Source: Lagopus muta
Taxonomy: Eukaryota; Chordata; Aves; Galliformes; Phasianidae
DNA length: 64,000 nucleotides
Reading direction: 5' to 3'
Assembly (NCBI RefSeq): GCF_023343835.1
Contig: NC_064438.1
Coordinates: 18,186,077-18,250,076 of the forward strand
Shown: piece by piece, positions 13,901 to 25,900 of the stretch
Layout: each line of letters begins with the position of its first letter
How positions within the stretch are numbered: position 1 is the stretch's first letter
Program-made: the position numbers and the translations under genes
Notes under the pieces: generated by a model
Database searches by the model: none
Told to the model about the DNA's origin: nothing
What the model saw: the letters and a program-made list of their open reading frames with translations, nothing else

Positions 13901-16900
13901 AAAGGTGGCTCCATACTTCAACTGAAAATAAGACAATCGCAGATATAGCTTTCAACTTAACCATATCAATACACAGTTGTCTTCATAAAATGCAAAGTCC
14001 AGACAACATTCTACTTATGCATCAGTGAAGTATAACCCCAAAACTGTTAGGTCATACTGGGAATGCTCAGCTTTCATCTGAATTGTACAAGGATAACTTA
14101 TTCAACAGATTTCATTAAAGCACATTCATATACCACCTACTAGATGGGAGTAAAGTTCTTCCTGTAATATTTAAAAACTACATACTTAACAGTCATAAAA
14201 GATTCAAGCAAAAAACGTTAAAGAAAACCTTTAAGGGCCATTCAAGCAGGACTGCAGAACTGGATTTCCCTTATGGTTTTAATTAAATTTTGGTTTCTTG
14301 CACAGTCACTTTATCAGCATTCATCCTGCACACTTTTGTGCAAAAATGAATTCAACTTTTTTTTTTTTAAATTTTGTATTTAATCACTACACGTGCTTTT
14401 TCAAAGCATATGTATATATATATAAATATATAAATGCCAAATTTTGATCACCTTAAATATATGCTTACAGAACTATTATTGTAGCCCAGGAAGAAATTCG
14501 AAGAGAAAGTGTTATTTAATATCAGAATTTAATTCCCTCTTTAAAAAAATTAAATGCCTTCAAGTTTAAATTGAAGACATCTGCTTTTAAGCATCATCAG
14601 AAAGAAAAGTACACTATCCTTTAGGAACCCAACTATTTTTGGTTTTGATAGTGAAAGGAAAAACGACACTACCATTGTCAGATGAAAAACGACAATGTAG
14701 AAATTGGAGCTTTAGAATAGTGTAAAACCCTTTGTTAAACATTAAAACACTTTCAGTTAAATTCAGCATTACTTTAACAATAGTTAGTAAGTAAATATAT
14801 TTTCTAATGTTTTGCAGCAGCATAGGAAGCCTTTCATTTGCAATTATATCTGAAGTAAAAACCTGAACAAAACACTTTCATTCTGATTCACAGTGCATTC
14901 AAATTAACTAATAATGCATCTATAATTCTGTGTGTAACTGTTCATGTTACAATCTTCAGTGGTTTGCAGAGGAAACAAGCCAGAATTTACAGACATCAGT
15001 CAATGCTATATCCCCCTAAGATTGTGTAGCTCTTCATACATTCATTCCAAAACAGAAAATTGCCTTACTTGGCAAATTCCCATAGTCTATGATGGAATGA
15101 GTAGTGGGTTTCTAAATTGCTTAAAATATTGGTAACTAATATTAATCCAAATAAATCCTGTAACTTACATGGGGGAACATAATTGTTTTCTTTTTAAATG
15201 CTACTGAATTTCAATTTCTATTAAGAATTTCTAAATAAATTCAATTCTTGTTTAGTTATATCCAGTTGCAGCAAGCTAAGATTTTTTTCCTCTAGAAATA
15301 TGGAGTCAGCTGTTACAACAAAGAAAAATAAAGAAACACGACTCGGTTAGTGTAAATGAAGAAATTGGCTTTGCAAGAGGGAAAAAAAAATTAAGTTGAA
15401 AGACAGCATTTGTTACACATACTGTTAAAACCCACATACCATCAATGGCAAATATTATAAGGTACTGTTGGCAATTTCCTCAAAAGAACCATCATCAGAA
15501 GAAATCAGCAACAGTACATTACAAGTTGCCATTGCTGCAGGAACCTGCATGCACAAAACTGATGGGAAACTATGTTCTCACTGGCTGACCAAATCGCAGT
15601 GTAGGGTAGGAGTGGAGGGGGAAGGGACGCTGAGGGCTCATCAGGTGTAACGGCAGGAAAAAAAACACCAAAAAAAAACAGAAACAGAAAGGTCATGCTT
15701 ATCCCAAGGGGAAAAAATGCAAAATTAAACACAGACTGACGCAGATGAAATTTTACAACTGCTATTAATATTGCATGTGGGTCTGTAGTTACCACATATG
15801 AGGTAACAGGTAGTTTTAATGAAGGGAATATTATTTTCGTCCAAAGCATTACATGGTAAAACTCTCAAAAAGATGAGACAAGATCTTTAAAACATTTCTG
15901 TGCTTATATACTGAACTTCCAAATTCATCCTTTAAATTAAAAATAATTACTCAATTGCACATTAGAAAGAGAAGACTCAAGTTCTTTAACTGAATTAATT
16001 ATGATGGTAGGTTGTGCACATTATAATGTGCTGTTAATCCATTAACTAATGGGACAAAAGTTAAAATGAAGTACTAAATGGTCTGGGAAATAAGCAGTAA
16101 AAACTAACTGAAATTTAACCAGACTTTTATGAGATTTAACAGAATCTGCTTCACTTTTTCATCAACTGTTTAATTAATAATTTAGAAAATTTCAATACTT
16201 GAGATTACCCAAAATGTGATTTTCTGTAACACTTACTGTTATTCAGCCAACCACACAAGTGACACTTGTTAACAGACTACTAAAGGAAAGTTTCTGATTA
16301 ATGACATTTAAAGGGAAAATTTGTCCTGCATTTTACTAAAGCACCACCCAGTATCAAATTTAAACCAGTACCACAGTTTCCCACACCTTTACTCCCTGTT
16401 CAAGGTAGGCAGCTTTAACATACGGTGAACTTTTTAAGCACTGTTCATTCATATGTGGACAGTACGCTTCCGAAGTAAGTTCAACATTTCTTACAGAGCA
16501 GCAACTTGGAGGGGAAACAGAACAAGCACATCTACTCATAAAAATGATACAAAGAAAAAAAAATGAACGTATGGAAAAAAGATTCAAGGACATAGGAAAA
16601 AAAATTAAAAATGCAAATTTAAGCAAATTCACTAGCTATATATAATTCTCAAGATTACATAAATTAGTCATGATAGAACAGTATAAATTCAGTCTGCAGT
16701 AGAACACACAAACATGTGAGATGTGATTGCACATCATATGTATGTGATAATTTAACTAAGAAAAACAACCCACCTTCTCTCTCCTCCTCAATCTGAGCCA
16801 TTCTCAAGGCCATAGCAGATTTCTCTTCTCTGACTCGATCACGCGACTCCTCTGATTCTGGTGCATTTTCTTGCCATTCTAAGAGCTGATTCTGCAATTC

Positions 16901-19900
16901 ATCCACACTACCAGATTCACTAGCCTAACAAGAGAAAGTGGACATGAAAATATATTCACCAAATCCCACTATGAACATAAATGACTTTTTAATTTAGCAA
17001 GCCATTCACAGAGAAAATTATCTGTATTATTTACCACTTCACATACATATCTGTGAAAATGAAGATATTATAGTAGATGGTAAAAAAGGCAAACCTCACC
17101 ACTTAGCAAAATATCTAAAATGCTACTTGCCAGTTGCACTTTTAGTCTAAAATACTTTTTAAATGAAGTGTTTTTTCTTTTAACCAAAATATTTTTCTTG
17201 TACATTTTCATCTTGAAATATTTCAAAGTAGAATAATATTTAACTTCCTTTCCTTGAGATAAGAAATCTCTATTACTTTTATCCATGAGTAGAATAAGAA
17301 TGTTTCTGCCTTCCCCTCAAAAGAAAGCCTCATTTTATAAATGTAACAATCAAACTAACAAAAAAATTTCATTAAAGTTCATAGATAACACTTTCAGCAA
17401 AGTATGTTCAAACTGGCTTTGTTGCTGGGCTTGCACAAAATCACTTAGCACTAAGAGTAACATATGCTTTTAATCTATCTTGAAGTCTTTTGGGATAATT
17501 TTCTGAATCTTCTCCCTTTCTCATCCATATCTGGATATTTGTTAAGATTTCATTTGTTATTTTCTTCTGAAAGTTACTCAGGTCATACACAAAGTAATAA
17601 GAAGTCACAATTCAATAATTTCTGTTAAATGTAACTAAATAAATCATAAGCAGTTTAGGGAAACATAATTTAAAGTATGTAAAAAAGTAAGTAGAAATCC
17701 ACATTTAATTAATTCAAATCTTGTCAGCTTGTTACTTAACAGCCACTGACATCTCAGTTTCATGTGTCACTCATCTGCAGCACCAACATTCAATGAACAT
17801 ACTTTCCAATGTGCCACTTGAGCCAATCAGTAATTCATACAAATCAATTTTAAAGTTAACCTGTGAAGCTGCTCTCTTTGTAACTTGGTCAAGATCAGCT
17901 TGCAACTTCCTTTGCTGCTCTTCATAGATTTCTAGCTTAGCCAGCAATTCTTCTACAAAAAGAAAATCATGAATTAGGTTTGATACAATGCAAAACCATA
18001 GGAAGATCAATAAAAGCATAGAAAAGAGATTCAAAATGGAAATTTAGATGACTGATTTCAATAAGAAGCCCTGTGCTGGGCTGTGCTGTCCACTTACCCA
18101 CAAGACTGACTTCTTGTTTATTAAATACTGATGAGTGCTTTAAATTTAATCTGCTAACAATTTAGACCACTAAACTGAAAATTCTACCATTTTCCATTTA
18201 AAAAAAAAAGTCATAAAAACTAACAAGATAACACAAAAATAATCTCTCTGAGCTGTATTTTAAACCTAGTTACCACTCTGAGGTTTTATACAAGTTTTTC
18301 TCAAAATCTTTATAACAAAAAAACACACTTGAGATAATTCTGAATTTAAGCTCACTGCTCCTTACCATTAATTATACACACTCTGTTACATTTTCCAAAT
18401 ATGCTCATTCTCATTTTTCATCCTAAGAAAATACCTCTTCCACTTTACTAGAGAACCTGATACACATTCTGTCAAATACATCAAGGCCTGAACTATAAAG
18501 CACAAGAAGGTTTAGGGAAGGAAGAACTGAGTTGCAACTCTGAGTTAAGTAGCGTATGCTGTTGCTCAAAGCAGCATGAAGTTACTTCCAAATCTGTTTG
18601 AAAAAAGAAAAGGTATATATTGGAAATTTAAAACAAACAAGTCAAAAGTCCATTTAACCCTCCCTGTCTCTTTACTCTGAACCATCTGCAATAGAGTAGT
18701 AAAAAAAGATATTTTTGTTAGCTTTTCTCCTTGTTTTACCGTTCTGAGTTCTGATTTCTTGTAATGATTGCAGTTTTAATTCCAGTTCTTCTTTTTCAGC
18801 TTCTAATTCTGACACACGATTGTTCAAGGCTGACAGATCATTATTCTTCGATGAAAACTAAAACAAAAAGCAGCTGTAAGCTTTTTAGATGCATCAAAAT
18901 TTGTACATTTTGTTGTTGCAATTTCCTCCTGTATCAACATTTAGCTTCCATTCAATTTTTATACTATTTTTATACTCAAATATAGCCATTTTGAATAAAT
19001 TATTTCAATATTCTATTTACCCCATATTTTACTTCTTTCAATCAAGTAAAGACATTTTAAAAACAGGTTTGTAGCATTAAAAAAATGCTGCACATACATT
19101 TTTCAGCTCATCTTCCAATTGTTTGATTCTTGATTTAGACCAAGCCTTCATTTTCAGAAACTTAGCTTCAGATTTGCTGGCCTCTTCTGTCTTCAATTTC
19201 AATTGTACTAAAAAGCAAGGCATAAAAATTACTTAAAATCCTAGAACGATTATCAGTAAGGGACCTATGTTTAATTTCTTTAGCAACTGAAAGTAGCACT
19301 TAAACAAGACAACTGTATTTAGAGAAGAAAAACATTAAGAAACGTAGTGAGCAATTTACAGTGATATCTGTACATTCCCATAACCCTCATAGTAACAGTG
19401 CTTCTGCACACGTACTTATGGTGATAACTTTTCCAGTGGATTTTATGGAATTCTATTTGAAAAACGAATGAAATTGGCATACAGTACGAAAGGGTATGGT
19501 GCAAAGTAACTTCATACATGACAACTTTTTAAATAGGATACCTTCTAATTCTTCCATCTTCTCTTTGGATGTAGATTCCAGATCTGCAACATCTTTTGAG
19601 TTAGTCTGCCCACTACCAGTTAATTCTGCCACTTGTTTCTTAAGCTGAAACAGAGCCTGGTCTTTCTCTTGCAGCTCAGTTTCATGTTTCTCTTGAATTT
19701 CATGCAGCTCAGCATTGTGTTTCTCCCTGACTTTTGTCATTTCAAGCATGTGTTTCTCCATCATGTCTTTTATCTGTGCCCTCAATACATGCCTCTCAGC
19801 ATCCAGTTTGGACTGGAGGTTTTCTTTTTCAGACTGCAGACGTTTCATGTTTTCAGTAATCTCCTGTTTAAAAAAAAAAGGTTTATTTTCTTATATGAAG

Positions 19901-22900
19901 TATTTTCAGTACCACTGTGAAACATTATAAGTGCATTCTTACACACTTCATCTTGTCATAATCAGAAAAGGGTGCTGCTTTGGGCAACTGGCTCTAGTAC
20001 AAAAAACCCAGCTTCAATTTCAAAGGGCTACATGGGAACTTCAAAAAACAGCACTGCTATTTTTGGGTGCAAACTACATACAACATCTCTCCATAGGCAA
20101 AAGTGGAATAAAAATGAACATTTTGATGTATGGCGTAAAGGAAAACTGCAAGAATCTAACAGTGATATCAAGGATTGAGAATGTTCACTACAACACCATT
20201 CAGAAGTTGTTACTTACATTGTTAGAATTTAAACTAGCAAACTACAATCTAGTTCTTTTTTACAGAATCCTGTTGCTAACTAGTTCTCTGTTGGTGCTTA
20301 TTCTACTTTCAGTGCTTTCACATTAGTTATAATACAACGGCTAGAAAAGATTACAGATCTCCCTAACAGTATGACAGCAGCTCACCAGATTAGATTTGTT
20401 GTACAAAAGCCAGCATTCATAATCCATAAACTGTCCATGTAAAGAGGCCATGAAGGACAAGAGAGACAATATTTTTAAAATGTGATTATACTGCACATGT
20501 AAAGGAAGACTTCCTGCTATTTTGATACTAAGACCAAGGATCCACCACAGTTAAAACTGCTCTAAGTTCATGTCGTCATATTTCACCCTTCCCACTATCT
20601 TCAAGCTGTGCATTTCTGTCCCCTCAATGCATTAGCACTGGGTACTATTCCTGTAGAGCATCTTCCTCCAAGATGCATCTAACCCCAGGAAAAAAAAACA
20701 AACAAAAAACAAAAGCTTGCACAATGCACAACACATAATAAATGTGAAGGATGAATAAAGTACTGACTCAGCTGGATAACAGCTTGTAGATCATTCATTT
20801 TTGCTGTGGATCCTGACTATGTCATCAGGACAGGATGCCTATCTGGTTACATACATAGTTTAAATAATTTCTAATAGATTGTGAGTCTGATAACCCTCTT
20901 GGCAAGTGGAAAATATTTTAGAAATATTGTGGCTGAATTGCTGGCCCTGACACTTCTTAAACAAGTTGTTTCAGCAGAGTCTCAAAAGCTTGAGAACTGC
21001 AATGTCCTTTTCTTACATTGTTGAACTGAAGTAGCAGCACTCAAAAGGCTATAATCAGGGTTCACAATAAGTGCTTAAACACAAAGAACCCTGATTAGCT
21101 ATGGGTTTTGCAATCAGTAGAAATACTTCAAAAGGAAGGGCACACTACTAGCAAAACATTCTCTTTAGGGAACAAAAAGAAAGCCTCAGTTTTGAAGTTC
21201 TCTCCAAAACTCTTAACTAGAGAAATCAGTTTTTTGACAGCAAAAAGTCTTTAACATGTAATAAATGAATCAAAACTATGGGTGACAATTGACAATTTTG
21301 TATTTCACGGGATTTATTTCTCCTTAAAATTCATTTCCTAACTGAAATTAATATTTGTTTGCACAATCTTAATTACATTATCAGCATGTGTGAAAACCAC
21401 CCAGAGCACTGCCAAGGTATTTTACATAGAATCATCTTTGTACACAATCAACAGTTTCCAGAACTTGTAATTGACCAGGTGAGTTGAGCAGGGTGTATAT
21501 AGCATTTCTTACTTTTAATTCCTGGTCCTTGGCATCCAGTTCTTTTTGCAGCACATCTATCACCTGTGTTCTTCCCAGCATGACTTCTTCCTTTTCGTGG
21601 AGCTTCTGTTTCAAGGCCTTCAATAGCTAGTAAAAAAAATCAAGCTATCAATATAGAGGTTAACACTTTCAGAAGACAAAGTGAACGTCCCATATTTAGT
21701 TTCCAAACAAGACATCTGAACAGTGTCATACAGGTCTTTGTGATTCTGTGATACTTATTGTTAATTACATTATTCCAAACTCCCACAGCTAAGTCAAAGC
21801 AATTTACCAATTTTCCAAAGCAACACACCTGTTCCAAGTCAGCACTTGCATCAGATTTAGCAGCTAATTTAAAGAGCTCCTGCTCATGCTTTTTCCCCTG
21901 TGCTTCCAGCTCTTTTTCCTTTTCATGAATTATATTTTGAAGCACATGTACCTGAAAACACATACAAAGAAAATATGAAACCTGTTCAGAAAAGTACATT
22001 AGAAGAACACTGAAGTAACTGAAGTACAGCAAGATATTGTGTTCTGTAAGTTGAGTTTTGCTTCTGCTTAGTAGTAAGTATAGTAATCAGTCAGTGATTA
22101 CCAAAGACAATGATGCATACAGATAAATCTCTAACTTGCAAGAAACGTGCCTCAAATCTACAATAACAAACTTCAAATGACAAGAAAGACACTGAGGCCC
22201 TGGAGCATGTCCAGAGAAAGACAATGAAACTGTGCAGGGTTTGGAGCAAAGTTACTGGGATTGTTCAGTCTGAAAAAAAGGATGCTGATTGTATTCAGAA
22301 TGGTTAAATAACTCAGAAAGACCTGTAGATGCTGCATGTGTACACTTCTGCACCTTCAGGAACAGTGCCACAAGGAGAAGGCTTTAGGGGTTCTTCTACT
22401 AGAATGCTCCACAACTCATTTTACTCATTTACATCCTAGTTCCTCTGTGCACAGACATCAGCCGCATTGTTAAAATCCTTCCTTGCACAATATTTCATTT
22501 TCAATAATCACCTGTACAAACCATCTACTGACAGTCCCATTGTTTTTAATTCATCTGATGAGTATTTAGACCTTAAGAATCACTGAAAATTCAGAATGGC
22601 TTCTCTCAGATATTGAGATAGCACTACTACAGCCAAGACACCACTTCTTCCACCAACAAATGTAAATATTTTTACAGTGCTTACTTACATTTTCTATATA
22701 TGTGGCTTCCATCTTTTGGAAACGTTCTCTTTCATTGCTCTGCACATTTTTAAGACTCTCAATCTCTTCCTGGAACAAGCTGCATTTTTCTTCACTGTCT
22801 CCAACCTTCTTGTTAAGTTGCTGAACAAGAATCTCCATGCTTTGTAGGGATGATTCTTTAATGGATAGTTCGTTCTTTAGAATGCAAACCATAAGATGAT

Positions 22901-25900
22901 AAGAAGAATGGCTCCAGAATAAAGAAAAAGCAATCACTAGGAATCACCTTCTAGCCTTTCCTCTAATGTTAAGCACATTAAACTAGAAATTCAGGTTTGG
23001 TATAAATTTGTATGAAGTTTGTCAGCAGATTCCAAAGTCAGTATTAATGATACTGACTAAAGCAAATAAATATTAGCTCTAACAAAATAAATGAGATAAC
23101 CAGTGAAGAAATTGTAGTCACATGAATAAGGACAGATTATTTATGCTTCAGAAAAGGACTGCTCACGTAACAGCGGGGTTTGTTGGGTTCCTTGAAATTG
23201 CTATGAAACATACCTTCAGCTCTTCAGTGGGCAAGAGTACTTCATTGTTAGCACCACCTGATCCACATGCTATCTGTAAATCGATGATATAGGCATCTCT
23301 TTCAGCTAACTTCTTTTCTTTCTCTGCCAGCATGGCATCCATTTCAGTCCCCCGATAGCGCTGAGCCTCCAATTCAGCATCCTGAAAATGAAAAGACAAC
23401 ACAGCATGTAATCTATACTTCTATCATCTACAGCTCAGAAGAGCAGTTTGTACTACCTCCTTACAGCCTATTTTAAGTTACTGAAAAAACTGCCACCACA
23501 TTTATAATGTAGTTCAATTTTAGCCACAACATTTAATTACTAAGTCTGTTTCTCAGTGAAATTCTGTAGCACTCGCATTCCTGCCACCTTCTACAGTCAA
23601 TAACAATACGCACAAAACACATAATATGAAATTATTCCTTGCTTGCATTTCTTTCTGTAATGAGTTGCTTTTTGTAACTGAAACAAAACAGCATTTTAAT
23701 TCAAAATAAAAGGTTTAAAGATGATATTAAACCACACAGGTCATACAATTTTTCCTTTTCCATTTACTATCAAAATACCACAGAAGTATTCTAGAGAATT
23801 CATTAACTGAAGACACAACAAAACAACTATTACTGTATTTTCTGAAGCAGATTAAAACATTATAACATGGACGTTGTGTTGAGGGACATGGTTTAGTGAG
23901 AACTGTTAGTGATAGGTGGGTGGCTGGACTGGATGATCTTGTAGGTCTTTTCCAACCTTGGTGCTTCTGTGATTCTGTGATATATCCTTCTCTTTCTTCT
24001 CAACCAAAAACTTTCTCAGAACATCTGTTTAGCCTTTAAATATAATCATGCACCACAAATGTGAAAAAAACCACACGCTAAGCATCACTTAAAATACCAC
24101 CTTTTTTTGTAACTCTTCATTTTTTTGTGTGATCTGGGATTCCAGTTCTTCAATTCTCTTTCTCAGCACCAATATTTTCCCACGGTTTGCTGCAGCATTT
24201 TCCTGGTCACCATCTCTTGATGCCTGCAATAACACAGAGTCTTTAATACCATAAATAGGTAGTGACTGATTTTGGGGTACCTCCACCTATTCCAACAACA
24301 ATATTGGTGAAATAAAGTACTCTTTACTTGTGGTTGGTATTTCCATTCCCTTATATACAAATCCAAGAAGCTAAACAAAGGCAGCATGGTATTCCTATTA
24401 AGCATGTAGAAATCATCATATTTAAATTATTAATGATAATTATTGATGCAAAGTGAACTGAAACATGCAGAAGGGGTATTTATTTCCTCTGGCCATTGTA
24501 AGCCACATAACCTGGCAAGTGTAATCAATATAACACAGAAGAAAGAAGGGACTGTTGGAGGGAGTGGGGAAAAAAGTGTCAATTAAATGCCTCCAAAGCA
24601 CAGTATCTACTCATATGAAAGCACTACTATAAACAAATTTTAAAAATCTCTGTTTCTGGTAAAATACTGGTCAGCTAAAATGAGAGATTACTGCATTTAA
24701 TCCAAACTTTGCTTCCAAGGCCATTTTTAGATTTCCAGGGTTGTTCTGGTTATTAAAATAACAAGGTGGGTTTTTTAGTTTCATTTCTTCTCATAAACAT
24801 ATATTCCTGACTCACATGTGAAGAGTTTAAGATGCAAATAAGACAAACAGCAGTATGATTTTTTTAGTTTTTTATTTAACTAAAACAATTTGAAAGCAAT
24901 ACACAATTTTCTAAATTTATATAACAAAATAAATAAGATAGAAACATACAGACTGGCAGCCAGCGACTACAAAGTTTATCTTGATTGCAACCTGATCAAA
25001 GCAGCTCAAAATTGGGACTTGAGGTCCATATTCAAGTCTGGCATATTAAACTGTCCACTTTTGAGCTAAAAGGCACTTACCTTTTTTGGTTCTGCTTTTT
25101 CCTCTGAGCCTCCTGATGCTGACAACTGTTTCTTAAGTTCTTCCAGTTGTGAGGTTAGCGATGCAACCTTGGCTTTGTTTTGCAGCTTCACTTTGGAAAG
25201 TTTGGCATCAGCAGATTCCTTCTCCTCCTACAAACATCAGAGTCACAAAGAACTTAAATCAGCTCCATGAGCAACTGCATCCTTCAAGTCTCCCATTAAA
25301 AACAAACAAACAGATAAAAATCTAAAAAAAAAAAAAAAAAAAAAACCCTAAGAAATCTAAATCCAAAACAAATTTTTGGAAGAGAGACTGCTGCTTGTGT
25401 AATATTCAAACTCAGTTAACTTTTGGAACAGACAATACATTGACAAAAAGCTAGAACACCCAGGCCTCATCTGGAGTACTGCATCCAGTTCTGGGCTCCC
25501 CAGTACAAAAAAGACAGGGATCTCTTGGAAAGAGTCCAGCGGAGGGCCACGAAGATGGTGAAGGGCCTGGAGCATCTCCCCTATGAAGAAAGGCTGAGTG
25601 AACTGGGTCTGTTCAGCCTTGAGAAAAGAAGACTGAGAGGGGACCTGATCCAGGTCTATAAATATCTGAGGTGTGGGGGGCAGAATGGCGAGGCCGGACT
25701 CTTTTCAGTGGTGAGTGGAGACAGGACAAGGGGAAATGGCTGGAAACTGCAGCATAGGAAGTTCTGCACAAATGTGTGTGAGAACTTCTTTACAGTGAGG
25801 TGACGGAGCACTGGAACAGGCTGCCCAGGGAGGTGGTGGAGTCTCCTTCTCTGGAGATGTTCATGACCTGCCTGGATGCCAACCTGTGCGACCTGGTGTA

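Noticed and set aside
21733..21755. Short TTTGTGATTCTGTGATACTT resembling a CR1 tail
   Set aside because: About 20 bases with no CR1 body next to it; too short to call.
25525..25803. 92-codon plus ORF at 25.5 kb
   Set aside because: It lies wholly inside the CR1 element, so it is repeat-derived rather than a gene.
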